From Serinus canaria (lineage: Eukaryota; Chordata; Aves; Passeriformes; Fringillidae), in contig NC_066317.1 in assembly GCF_022539315.1 (NCBI RefSeq), forward strand, positions 67,663,679 to 67,727,678: a stretch of DNA of 64,000 bases. The letters run 5' to 3'. Positions within the stretch are counted from its first letter, which is position 1. Each line of letters opens with the position of its first letter. The notes under the pieces are model-generated. The model was not told where the DNA came from. It searched no databases and saw only the letters and a list, made by a program, of their open reading frames with translations. This document shows positions 12,487-24,414 of the stretch, piece by piece. The position numbers were made by a program, and so were the translations under genes.

Positions 12487-15056
12487 GAGATAAGTTGTTT
12501 TATGAAAAATTCACAAAGCAAAGTGATTTATTTATTTATTGCAGATTCCCATTATGGACAGGGGGAAGCACTCCTGGAGTGGACTAAATTTGCCCAAAGA
12601 GACCCTGGAGTTCACCCCTGGAGACAGAGTGAGAGGACAAGGCCTTGAGCAACCTCATCATACACTGAAGGCAGTTTTGCTTTGAGCAGATTTGATCAGA
12701 TACCATCCCCAGGTTCCTTCCATCAAAAGACATTCTCTGATTCTGCATTAACACAGTAATGGCAGTCTCAATCTTCAGTTCTGTGTGCTAATGTTGGGGA
12801 AAAACCTCAAATGCTATGATGCTATTGAGAATAAAATTAACGGTGAGAACTACTAAGAGGTCATTAAGTTTCCTTGTTACGTACATTGAGTTTCATTATC
12901 CAAATAAATTCCAATTTCTTACTAATCAGACAATCTTTGCAGCACAATACAACAAGAAGCTGCCACAGCTACACAAGTGAATCAGTTTGAGGGGGCCGTG
13001 AGAGTTGTCATGATATTAGGAATTCTATTTGGGGAAGTAATTATCCACACACGATGCAAATGATCAATCACTGTGAAGTTAGTAACAAATGTGGGGTTTA
13101 CATGGCTCATTAGTATCCACGATACAGAGACACACACACTACAAAAATTTCTTTCTCACTAAGAATCACAAGCACTGCAATCTGTGTTTTCCTTGACCTA
13201 AACAGGATTCTATGGAAGAAGAAGACAACATCCTCTTCTTTTATCCCAAAATAGTGGGATGCAATAGTTGGTGCAAGGCTATACAAGGAAAGGGCTCATC
13301 ACCTGTGCTGCTCTCAGAAAACCTGAAGTATTGGGAAGGTCACTGCTCCCTCAGCCAGCAGTGACAAACAGCCAGGCCTGACATGAAAACTCCAAATGTA
13401 GGGTGCCATGAGCACTGGAATATTCACAGGATAAGATCAGCACCCAGTGCTGGGTACTTTTTGCATTTCAAAGCCAGGAAGGGGATTCATTGACAATACT
13501 GACATCAAAGGCTGAGTCACTGAGGGGACTAACTCACTGACAAGGAGCTTTAAATATTTTCCCCTGCTGCATTAAGCTCTGAGGCTGCACAGTTTGGGAG
13601 ATCAGAGGTCAGGAAAAGGCCGGAATTTAAACAGCTTGGGACAAATCATGGGATAGCAGCACCTGAATCTAAAAATAGCAAGGTTACTGCAGGAGCAGCA
13701 TTTACTTCTCAGCATAGCCCAACCCTTCTCTTTGCAGATTATCTTGTTTGTTATTAAAGTAGTTACCTAATTATAAAGGCAGCTGTATTTCCCTGTGATG
13801 ACCCTGATTAATGAGGTGAATTGACCTCAGTTGACTACTGATTTTTGCAATTACCTTTTAAGTGTGATAATGGGTATGTAAACACAAAGTACCTCTTCCA
13901 GGTACAGAATGAGTTTGTCCATCAGGCATTAGATTCATGTTCTTAAGATGGTTTGCTGGTGGTTTTTGCCCACTGCTGGCTGTATCAACATTAGTAAGCA
14001 GCAAAGTAGCACAGCACCAGGAGAAACTGAGACAAAGGCAAGATTTTACAAGGCTTGTAAAATCCTGAATGGAGTAAACAAGAATTGTCTAGCTCTGAGT
14101 CAAAAGAATTTTAAACTAGGGTATTTGAAATTCTAACTTCTTATTTTTGAGCAATTAAAATTTGTCCAAATAAAAGTAAATATAGCAGCAAGCTTATAAT
14201 TAATATTATCAGAAGAAATATCAGCACCTTATTACTTATGAGTTGGACATCTACAGACTTTACTAAAAACTCATTAGAACTGTCCTTAAAAAGGCAAATT
14301 AGTCCCTCAAAGCCCTGAAAAAAACAAAATCCTATTTTAAATCCATGTTCCAAAGCTGGATTTGGACTTGTATGCTGGGAAAAATTAAATATTGATTCTG
14401 GGCTTCTTTTCTCACATCCAGGAAGGGACAGTGCTGAAGATGTTACCTAATGTGTACTTGTTAGAAAATTACAAAAGCAATGATGAAAGACAGTAGCCAA
14501 AAATATAATTTTATGAGTTCAATGGCTTATGAAAGAATGAGCACTACCTCAAGGCAGGATTTTTGTGCTAAAAGGCAAAGTCTATCAACAAAAAGACTTG
14601 GCATTTCCAAGCTATCATTTGGCATTTCTTAATTCCCAGGTGACACGTTGGATCTCAGAATGCTGTCAGCTGAAATATGTGAAAAGAAAAGCCTAAGACC
14701 AGGATATCTAAACATGTACTTGGAAAAGAAGGAAACAGAAGTGTCACAATTTTTTATAAACACCACGAGACAAATGAAAAAGGAAATGAAATTAAATAAA
14801 GGGTCACATAAATAAAGCCTCTGCAACCACAGGACTACCAGCAACCAAGTGGGAGCAGTAAAAGCTTCCAATTTAAAAAAAAATCACCCTGAGAAGGGAG
14901 AGTGAACCAGAGATCAGCAATAGAGAGAAATTCCTTCCAGATTTCTCAGCTGGAGCTGTTTTGGCTATAAAGCATCTTCGACTTCAGAACACAGAAGAAG
15001 AAATCAGATAATAGCAGAGAATTCATGAAGAACACAAGAGCTGATCACTCAACATC
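12487..15056. other. Intron with possible conserved noncoding blocks
   Basis: Largely unique sequence. Two stretches look like developmental enhancer sequence. The first, about 12840-13125, has ACGATGCAAATGATCAATCA with an octamer-like ATGCAAAT. The second, about 13735-13890, has CCTAATTATAAAGG and CTGATTAATGAGG homeodomain-type sites. This is judgement by eye; conservation was not measured. Confidence 0.35.
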
Positions 15057-15234
15057 TCACAGAATGACAGAATGGTTTGGATGGGAAGGGACAATCAAAG
15101 ATCACCCAGTGCCACCCCCTGCCATAGGCAGGGACACCTTCACTAGCCCAGGGTGCTCCAGTCCCCATCCAGCCTGGCCTTGGACACTTCCAGGGATCCA
15201 GGGGCAGCCACAGCTTCTCTGGGCACCCTGTGCC
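15057..15234 (-). mobile_element. CR1 LINE 3'-end fragment
   Basis: Antisense CR1: ACAGAATGGTTTGGATGGGA, CCTGCCATAGGCAGGGACAC, GGCCTTGGACACTTCCAGGG, CAGCTTCTCTGGGCACCC, where it stops abruptly at TGCC. It is close to the copy at 3524. Confidence 0.92.
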
Positions 15235-17458
15235 TATTTTTCTTTGGTAGAAGAAAGCAGGAGACAAACTGCATTGAAATGCACCAAGGAACAATCCAAA
15301 TGCTGAGAAATTGTATATTTAATACATATTTTAGGCTTTCAAATATTTTCCTCACTAGCTATTTCCTCTAGTGTTTGTTAACTTGCTATTTGCTGAAGCA
15401 CTTCAATATTTGCAGTGTCTCAGAAACCTCATTAATCACCTCCTAAAAGCACTAAGCCAATCAGTATGTGAGGCACCCACCAGAAGAGAGCTCTGAACTG
15501 CGGTGTTGTCACCTTCTTCTGTAATAAACTGCTGTCATCATCATTACTCCTAACATCCCAGTGACCCAGTGTAGATGTTTTACAACACACTGATAAAACA
15601 CCAGGCTTTAAAACTGCCATCTTTTTAGGAAATTATTTCTTCAAGATCCAATTAAAATTAAAAAAAAAAAAAAAAAAGAAGAAATTCAGTAAGTTAATAA
15701 ATGAGTTTCTCAAATTTAAAACTGTTATTTTTCTCAGCTCAGTAGAACTGGCTCATATGAAGAGAAACTCAGATTTACCCAGTAAGGTTTCTCTTTAAAT
15801 CTTGTTCTAACAAGCTGCATTGACACACAGGAGATTCATATGCAGCATATCGAAATAAGAATTCCTGTTTTGCTTTTTGTGTGCGTGTTTGAGACAAAAA
15901 TTAAGGAAAAAAAATCTCCTTAAGCTTTAAAGAGGATGATTCACCACAAAGATTTAATTCATTGAAAGGAAAAGACTACAATGCCTTTTGAAATAAAAGC
16001 AAGAATACTAACACCAAATCTCCGTTCTACAGAGAAATAGAATTTATGCAACACACAGCTCAATATCCATAGGTTCCTTATATTATTCACAACTTAGTAG
16101 CAGCCTACACTCCCATCATAAATTGCAATAAAGCTTTTCTTTATGAGAACATCTCCTTTCATCTCCAACTAAGAATGTAAAAATATACTACCCTACCTAA
16201 AATATGAATTGCATCACTTCTAAAAATATACTGGCATCTATATGTGTCCCTTCACTGGAGGCATTTTTAGCACTATAACCAGGCAGCATCCCAACAGCTC
16301 TTTCAAGAATTAGCAGGAAGAAGAAAGGGGCTAAAATATCTGTTTCACTCGGGTCAGGCAGCCTCACTCAGCATCCCATGGTTTCTGCAGGCTGCCAGGC
16401 AACAACACAGTCTGGCAATTCTTATCTCCACTTTCTAAATTTCTGAAATTCTAGGAGCAGAACAGCAGAAAACGTGCATTAATGAGCCCAGAATTCCCAC
16501 CTGGGTCCCTTCCTCCCATATTCCCCCCACTGGCTCCCTGCTCTAACTCACTGGGATCAATTTTTGCAGCAGTGCATTTAAAGTCTTGCAGTAGAAACAA
16601 AACAACAAAGAGAAGGGAAACAGGTTAAAATGCATGTACTGGGTTCAGTACTCATGATTTACTAGTAGTAAATCAGGGAGTATAGCCCAAAGGAATGTTA
16701 ACAGGTATTCACTGCTTTCAGAAGAACTTTACATGATTTGAATATTGCTTAGCAACACCGACTCTATTTAAAGGGCTGTGACAATAACATATGTATGAGT
16801 AGGTCCAGAAAATAGCAGCTTCATGACATCCATAGCAGTGCTTTATCCAGAAAGCTGGATTCTTCTGCTTTATGTCCTTGCTCTTACAAGGAGCAGGTTC
16901 TCATTCCAGAGCCCAAACATGACTTAAAGGATCAAAGCAAGTAGAAGACAGAGAATGTCACACTGACCATGCACTTTTGGCTTCTAAATGCTTCAAACCA
17001 CTGTTCTAACAAATAGATTATCATTAAACTTACTTTTTATTATTTGGCAGAAGAAATTCCTACATTACCAAGTTCTGCCCTGTGCTTATAAAACATTAGA
17101 ACATCTTTTAATATTAATAAATTGAAGGTTTGTTAAACAGATGAAAAAAATAGGAAAAATAGATGCAGTGGGAGTTGCTGTGTCAGATAATGAAGATGGG
17201 ACTGGAGAGGTGACACAGAGATGTTCACTCCATCCTAATCCTCTCAACATCCCACTTCATTCCCACACAGCATTGGACCATGCAAACAAGGTACCAGTTT
17301 CTCAAAATAAAATAGTGGCAGCGAGTCCTGTAAGATCTATTTATTAAAATCACAACAGGGAACAGGATTTTGTATGAAATATTTGCTTTATCAGCTTCAT
17401 GCAGTGGAAATGCTGCCTGTGTTTTAGACTTAAACCATAGCATGGGATGGAGGAGTGC
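15235..17458. other. Intron with no gene
   Basis: AT-rich and unique, apart from an 18-base A run at 15660-15677. A GC-richer part around 16330-16570 is not recognised as repeat or exon. Confidence 0.6.
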
Positions 17459-17672
17459 AGCAACAACGACAAAAGTGCCCCACGTTTTACTGTGCAATAT
17501 GACAGCAGCCATCACAATGGGATAAGTCAGGTGTAGGACGGAGATTTGGGGACATTATTCTGCCCAAGCGGTAAATCACAGGCACGATAGGGACGAGGAG
17601 AGTTTTGCAGCAGAATCCATTGGCGGTGCGGGGCTTTAGGCACCCTCCAAAGCCCAAAGCGTGCGGCGGGGC

Positions 17673-17685
17673 TGCCACCTGCTGG
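17673..17685 (-). promoter_or_regulatory. CTCF-type binding motif
   Basis: The minus strand reads CCAGCAGGTGGCA, which fits every position of the CTCF core CCASYAGRKGGCR. It sits at the centre of the CpG patch. Confidence 0.5.
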
Positions 17686-17780
17686 AACTGGGCATGGCAG
17701 AGCCAGGGACAGCACCGAGAATCAGCGGCTGCTGGATGGAGAAAACAACGGGGAGCGCCTGCTTACCAGGGAAATTGGGG

Positions 17781-17788
17781 TATTTATA
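17781..17788 (-). promoter_or_regulatory. TATA-box match
   Basis: The minus strand reads TATAAATA, a full match to TATAWAWR, and is followed by CpG-rich sequence. Whether it is used is unknown. Confidence 0.4.
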
Positions 17789-17917
17789 GCCAGAGCATGC
17801 AGATAGAACTGGATTAGATTCACGAGTCCGAGGAAAGAGCATCAATACACTCTCAAAGTCCTTCAGACCAAATCACATTTAAGGATCCCGACTTCAGCGA
17901 CTTCTTGTCAGAAGGAC

Positions 17918-17935
17918 TTTTTTTTTTTTTTTTTT
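17918..17935. repeat. Poly-T tract
   Basis: Eighteen T bases followed by CCCCC, just right of the CpG patch. Confidence 0.85.
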
Positions 17936-19351
17936 CCCCCAAAGGTTTGGGCAGTGGTCCAAGACACACACAAATAAATATAAAAGCAAATAGAACACAG
18001 GCTAGCCCAGAAGCATTCAACCTAATTTAATACAACTCAGCTGTAAGTATCCACCTTTACCAGAGTTAAAATACCATGAAAACATCAGAAAAGACATTAG
18101 CTGAAGTGAGTTTTTCAGTATTTCTACTGAATGAAAAGAATATTCTTATTTTTACACAAATTGATCAGACTAACCTGCATTTCAGGCCTAAAACGTAGAG
18201 CTTTTCCAAGTAAGACACAAATTCTGAATAAATTGTTATATAAATATTGCTTCACAAGTAAATCAGTGCCACTTGCTTTGTTTCTTTAGTGCTCTGTATC
18301 TCCTTCCTTATCTCTACCTTTATATCTTCCTGCAATTCCTATTACTTTTAATGTTTCCATGGCAATGACAGCAAAAGAAAAGATTATATATGCTTTGTGC
18401 ATTTCTTTCTTTTTTTACACAAAATTTTGGAAGATGGCAAAGGGAAAGAAATAATACTACATATCCCTCAGAGAGCAATGCCAGAGTCAGGCAAATAACT
18501 CATTATGCAATCACGAGGATTTACCAATTAGCAGCTATTTGTATGCTCCTCTTCATAAACATTTAAACTGAGAACAACAGCTCTAAAGACAATCTGTTAA
18601 AACAACAGAGGGAGAGCAAGTAAGAAAGTATAATCCAATAGAGAATGAGAGTTAAAGTATTTAACTAGAACTGCTAAGGGTTATTGGATACTTTCCAGAT
18701 AACATCCCAAGTGTATTCTGAATTTTTATTTTGAAGTCCTTATATTAAGGGAAGAAGTTGCAGTTCTACAGTTCAGAATAAATGGATCTTTGCATCTGGA
18801 ATTAGAGTAGGGGAGCCTATCAAACAGCTACATTTTTTCAACCCACTCAAAGCAGAGGGTTCTCCTTTAATAGTTCCCTTGTTGGAGGAAAAATTCTGTG
18901 ACTAAGCTGCAATCCCCACACCTCAAAAACCTGCCAGATACACTAAAAAACATAACTGAGGCCATTTCTTGTAGAAATACTTTAAAATGTAACAAGAAAG
19001 AATTCATTCTATTTTTAAAGCACTCTCCTGAAGCACCCATGGATCAATAAGAGACATTTCCACCTCTTTCATGGTAACAAAACACCCTGTGGGTGTTCAG
19101 TACAACCCTTAAAAATACTCAGAGGTGCCTGTGCCAATGTCATTTAAAGAGAGAATGCCCCACTTGGGGAACTCAAAATACAATGTTTTGGTACTTGCAG
19201 CTGTGGATTCAGGAAATCTGAGCTTTTCTCTCCTCCTGCCCCACGGCCACTCCGTTTTGGTTTTGGTCAATGTATTTCCTCTGAAAATGGAAGCTGGGAG
19301 ACATCCAAAGTATTTGTCAATTAGGTAAAAGTAAATAAATTGTTCTGGTGT

Positions 19352-19394
<43 letters not shown>

Positions 19395-21134
19395 GTGAGA
19401 AAACAATTTCCCAAATTAGGACACTGACTCTAAAATGGTTGTGTCAAGGTTATGTTTAACTGGGAAAGGTAACTGGATTACCCAAAAAGTTTTAGGAATT
19501 TATATGACATTACTGAGCTTCTAAACACAATCCAGCTTTTAGTCTTACCACAAACACAAATCACTGCAGTGGTTCCTTTTTAATTTTATTTAACAATGGT
19601 TTAGACCAAAGCTGATTGAACTCTGCCTCAGGCTTTTCTTCATAGATTTCCATTTTAAAATCCTTTGGTCTCTTTTATAGACAGCTGAAATTGCTGCAGG
19701 ACTTTTCATTTCTTGCTTTAGTATTCAAAGTCTGCTAAGTGCTGGTTTACTGATATTTAGAGATCTGGTCTATTTTCAGAGGAAAGAGATATTTATATTT
19801 CCCAGGGAGTTCAAGTACTGAATATATGACAAGGCTCTGCAGTATCTACAAGGATGTGAGCCCCAGAAATTCCAGTTCCATGAGTCAGATGAAATACTTC
19901 CCTGAAGCACTGCTTACTTAGTCATGTAGATATTGTAGGCAAAAAGAACCTAAACCATCCTTCAAAAATTCAGATGGGTTGGAAATAGTATCAAAAATTG
20001 GCTTTTTCATTCCTATTCAGAAAATAGATCTTAACTCAAAAAGTTCAAATATCTTTGGGGATATTTTTTCTCTTTACCTCTAGTCCATAAAGGATCCATC
20101 ACCACCTTAGGCAATGTGAAATGCTCCAAAGCTTTACTCTTGCAAATCAGATTGATCAATAGGTTTGGGTGTGAGTTTTTCGAGATTTCAAGATTCCCAT
20201 AAATTTAATGTCATTCTTTCAGATATTTGGGTCTCCACAGACCATGGAGAACACTGATGAACCCTTAAATTATACTTTGAACCACTGGGAGTTTATAAAA
20301 ATGATCACCAAAATGAAGGTTTTGCTGTCCTGAAGTTCTGATAAGATGTTTACAGCAGGTCTTTACAAGAAAGCAATAAATGTTAGAAAAGTGGACATTA
20401 CTTATAACTGATTCCCATTCCCTGTCTGCAAGTGCTTACACAATTAACCTTTTGACATGAAGATCTCCTATTAATAAGAAATCTGGAATGTGTGTGCCAA
20501 GGAGTTTAGAAGTTAATATGATGTATTACTTGACTTGTGTCCACAAAATAAGCACACTGACCTGTTATTGCCTGTCTAACCACCTATTTTGTGTTCAAAA
20601 CAGAGTTCCTATAACTTGAGTAATCCATCTTGAAGGAATCTTTTGTGATTAATTCACGTTTTCCCCCATTAAATCATCAGCCAAGTGACAACACATACTT
20701 TTATATGGGGGAAAAAAAAAATCTAAGGATACACTGTGCTTTATTTCAGAACAAATTATATGTGTTCATGTATTGTTCTTCCTCACTAAAGTACATCATC
20801 CTTTCTTCTCACATTTGGGGGGGGTTTCTTCAGTTTAATTGTCTGTGAAGGTTATTGCAATTTACAGAGCCATGTTAATTTTAAAAGCTTTCAGGCCTCT
20901 GATGTGAGTTTTCTGCAGAAGGAACCACACCCTTTTCTCACTATTTGGAAATCTTCACTATTACAAGGTACAATAAGGATTTGGGATGGAGTCTTTTTCC
21001 TCTAGAAATGTATGACAGAATAAATTTTCACTAAACAAAACTGTTTTCTTCCAGAAGCTGTTCATTCCCAAAATAAAGCACATCCCTTCAGAAGATGAAT
21101 TTCTTCAGAATAAGAATAAAGTCTCCTCTCCTCT
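17936..21134. other. AT-rich intron, no gene
   Basis: I see no CR1, LTR or coding signal here. The largest frames (19109-19414 minus, 101 codons) run through the poly-T tract and are not real. Confidence 0.65.
19363..19393. repeat. Long poly-T tract
   Basis: Thirty-one uninterrupted T bases, the longest homopolymer in the window. The length may be unreliable in the assembly. Confidence 0.9.
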
Positions 21135-21201
21135 GCGCAGCTGGCCATCTCCGTATCCTCGCGCTCTCGCTTCCTCAGCGCGATACGCGAATCGCATACG
21201 C
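21135..21201. other. CpG-dense tract of unknown origin
   Basis: About 11 CpGs in 67 bp, including CAGCGCGATACGCGAATCGC and the following ATACGCC. It adjoins a CTCCT microsatellite on its right and CTCCT-like units on its left, so it may be a degenerate or miscalled part of that array. Confidence 0.6.
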
Positions 21202-21225
21202 CTCTCAGCTCCTCTCCTAGACAGA

Positions 21226-21328
21226 GCTCTCCTCTCTCTCTCTCCTCTCCTCTCCTCTCCTCTCCTCTCCTCCCTCTCCTCTCCTCTCCTCTCCTCTCCT
21301 CTCCTCTCCTCTCCTCTCCTCTCCTCCC
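21226..21328. repeat. CTCCT pentanucleotide array
   Basis: Some 18 CTCCT units with one break (CTCCTCCCTCTCC), preceded by a CT run. The minus strand is purine-only (GGAGA) and could form triplex or quadruplex structures. The Arg/Glu-repeat frames on the minus strand are artefacts of the array. Confidence 0.95.
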
Positions 21329-21987
21329 CATTTCCACTGTTTGTTAACTTAGTTTCTCTAAGACTGTTTAGTCCTGAAAATCTCCCTTTTTCACCCAAGA
21401 GCCCCTGTAACACAGATCCCTCACCCATCTGCTTACTCAGAGGTTTGTGATACTCATTTCTCTCCATTCCCTTGCTGCTCAGTCTTTCACTTACACAACT
21501 CCATCTCTTCTCTGCTCATTCATTTAAAGGTTAGATTTAAAACCCTATTTTCCACCACAGTGTGACTCTGTTCCTCACCTGCCAACAATCATTGTACCAA
21601 ATTCCAAAGAAACAAAGAACACAGAGATCTTTTAGGGCTGGGAACACACTCCAGCAGTGTGGGGCAGCTGCTGGGACCATTCCCCAGAGAAGCTGCAGGA
21701 CACAGAAATTCATTTTCCTGAGAAAAGGAGTACCAGCTGGGAGTGAGAGAAGGGAAAACACCATGAACAGCCAGAGCAGCAGAGCTCAGCCCAGGTCACC
21801 CAGCAGCTCTAAGGGTGTCACCCACCTGACACCTCCCAGTGCCACTGGGGTGGCAGCAGTGATGGGGAGGGATGGGAAGATAATGATGAGGGAGCATTTC
21901 ACCCAGAAAGGTCAGCAAACTGCAAAGAGGAAACTCTCTGAGAGTGAAAAGGATCCATTTGGTCCTTCTTAGGGTATTGTAAGATAT
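21329..21987. other. GC-richer intron segment with an unconvincing 136-codon frame
   Basis: The longest plus frame (21562-21972) has no acceptable start context, no domain, and long frames opposite it. The segment 21600-21960 is richer in G and C than its surroundings and could be unrecognised transposon sequence, since a CR1 tail follows directly. Confidence 0.4.
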
Positions 21988-22048
21988 GAACCAAGGTTGG
22001 GTTTGACGGTACTGGAGATCTTCTTCGACCTCAATGATTTTATGATTT
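21988..22048 (+). mobile_element. CR1 LINE 3' terminus, sense
   Basis: AAGGTTGGGTTTGACGGTAC, GGAGATCTTCTTCGACCTCA and ATGATTTTATGATT follow the CR1 3' terminal pattern with several changes. Confidence 0.7.
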
Positions 22049-23574
22049 CCCACAGAAATTTTCAAATAAGGAAAAAATGTGCAAGAAAAATGTGATTAAT
22101 GTCAAGACACTGCAAATATATTGTCCATAACTGTAAATTCTCATCTTCTCACATTTAATTGAGGTTTAAAAATAAAAACAAAACAAAATCAACCCAAAAA
22201 AAAAATCCAAGCTAAAGATCAGGTGGGAATATATATCAATAAACGAAATACAAGAAAAGATTTAGAGAAGCCCATATAATTCAGAAGGAAATGGATAATG
22301 CAAAACTACACACAGGTTTAAACAGCTATTTTAGAAAACCATGTGAAGGTTTTCAATTAGAAATTAGTCTTGATGATATTTTTAACAGCTTAATCTGCCT
22401 ATTTAAAATAAATATACTCCAATTACTTTCTCAAATGTTCTTCTCCTACTCTTAAATGATACAAGCTCATTTAACAACTGGTAGTCAAGCATGTTCCAAA
22501 CTGCAGAGGATTATTGTGAAGAAAAAATAATTCTGCCATTCTATAAAAAGTGGCTGGCAATTAGTGATTTCAGTTGGCCTTTTCTCTACAGTGTTTAGCA
22601 GAATGTTATATTTAAACCTTATTAAAATGTACAGAGATTCTAAAATATTAAATATCGATTTCCTTGCTAATTCTCTGTAAAAGTCAAATAGATAAAACAT
22701 TAATGTGGAAAGAATCTTAGACAATAGAGGTGGAATGGCCATATTGGGTAAAAAGTAAATAATTGAATTAATGTATCAATATGTATCACCATTTGATTTT
22801 CTAGAGCAGTACCCTGTTGAACACTTAGCTTAAACTCTATTTTTACCTAAGAGTAGCTTGAAACCTAACAGGGTCAAGAGAAAATGAAAATGAACATTTT
22901 TAGAGTATATTTATATCTATCAAAATTAAACTGTTGGCTTTTTCCTCATCCAAATTTGAACTACTAGCTCCTCATGCATCTTTTTCACACACCAGAAAAT
23001 TCCCTACTTTCTTTGTCAGAAATATTTTACCCCTAACTGATGGCTTGGAGAACACATAGAGGATCTAAACTATTACTGAGATTCTTTACATTATATTCTT
23101 CTCTCATTTCTCCATCAATCTCATTTTTAATTTGTACAAAACTAGGTCAATAAAATTTAAGTGTTTGGTTTTTCATCAAACTGAAAAGGATCATCCAATT
23201 CTGATTTTTTTATTCACTATTAACAAGATATCAGTGTATCACAGAATGCCATATTTTCCTTATTAGCTTCTATCAAAATAAAGGTGAGCTGGGCTATAGC
23301 TTAGACACATCCAGCACAAATTGTCTTCAAAGTTTTCCCTTTGGCAAGAGGAATCAGTGATGGCACAAAGCCTCAGAGCAACTTCGTGGCCATCTTTCTG
23401 TTTTTTTCCAGGAGCAGAAAGTTTATATGGGTGAAAAAAAGCAAAAAGAAACCCCAAACTCCCAGCAGTGACCCACAACCAGATTTCTTGGGGCTGTGCA
23501 GAGGCAGTAAAAGTGAGGTTCACATTCTGGCCCACCTCTTGCTTGCCCTTGCTACACACAAAAAGAGGATTTAC
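22049..23574. other. AT-rich intron, no recognised content
   Basis: No repeats beyond short A runs. A 101-codon frame at 23341-23646 runs into the next CR1 and has no family. Confidence 0.6.
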
Positions 23575-23676
23575 ACAGAATCATTCAGGCTGGAAAAACC
23601 CTTCAGGGTCATGGAGTTAACCCAGTACAGCCAAGGCCACCCCTAAGCCATGTCCCCAAGGGCCACATCTACACAT
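23575..23676 (-). mobile_element. CR1 LINE 3'-end fragment
   Basis: CAGAATCATTCAGGCTGGAA, CTTCAGGGTCATGGAGTTAA, and GCCATGTCCCCAAGGGCCAC, ending ATCTACAC, match the antisense CR1 3' end. Confidence 0.88.
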
Positions 23677-23990
23677 AAGAGCCCTTTCCATGGTGAAGTT
23701 CCTTTAGATTCTACAACCTCCACAGCCAGTGTGGAATAACTAAGCAAAGACTGGATCCAATTAAAGACTCACACTGTATTTTAATTTCTAGACAATTGAA
23801 AAGAACAAGAAATACACAGGTACCTCACACTACTTTTTGCAGTACTATATTTTAAGATCTATATTATTTCTCAGCTCTGACTGTGTAGGCTGCTGAAATC
23901 AGTCTCTTCCTCACCTCTCCTGCACCAATGGTTGGGCCTCTCATTCCCTTTCCCCATTACTGCCTCTCCCATACTGTCAAACTGTAATAT

Positions 23991-24414
23991 TGTAAATGCA
24001 CAGAGAGCCCCTGGCAGGGAGGAATGATCAATCTGACTCCATCTTATCAGAAGGCTCATTTATTATTTTATGATACTATATTATATTAAAGAATACTAAA
24101 ATATACTAAAGAATGCAGAAAGGATACAGACAGAAGGCTAAAAAGATAATAATGAAAACTCCTGACTCTCTCCAGAGTCCTGACACAGCCTGGCCCTGAC
24201 TGGCCAAAGAGTGAAAACAACTCCCAGCAGAATGCAATGGAACAATCACCTGTGGGTGAACAATCTCCAAACACATTCCACATGGGCACAGCACAGGAGA
24301 AGCAAATGAGATAAGAATTGTTTTCTTTTTCTGTGAGGTCTCTCGCTGCCTTTCAGCTTCCCAGGAAAAAAACCCTGGGAGAAGGAGTCATGTTCAGAGA
24401 ATGTGAATGGCACA
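23991..24414 (-). mobile_element. Solo LTR of an endogenous retrovirus
   Basis: On the minus strand the block starts TGTGCCATTCACATTCTCTG, runs through AGAATTCTTATC-type and GGCCAGTCAGGGCC-type sequence recalled as a very common passerine LTR, and ends near TGTGCATTTACA. An AATAAA signal on the minus strand at 24064-24059 lies near the LTR end, as expected. The length is about 424 bp. No perfect target-site duplication is seen, and no internal retroviral genes adjoin it. Confidence 0.85.

Larger units (their letters stand above)
17459..17895 (-). promoter_or_regulatory. CpG-rich patch with promoter-like features
   Basis: About 17 CpGs occur in some 430 bp, against very few in the several kilobases on either side. 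On the minus strand (sense with CTNNA2) a perfect TATA consensus at 17788-17781 precedes the CpG-rich part, so a start site near 17755 would be expected. A CTCF-type motif lies at 17673-17685. Overlapping open frames of 60-96 codons on both strands reflect GC content. It could be an alternative or antisense promoter, a boundary element, or a remnant of an inserted element. Confidence 0.35.

Noticed and set aside
17487..17845. Overlapping frames of 62-70 codons in the CpG patch
   Set aside because: They are open in several frames on both strands, with no consistent splice sites or family.
21062..21467. Minus-strand Arg/Glu-rich frames of 91 and 120 codons
   Set aside because: They translate the CTCCT array; no natural protein is implied.
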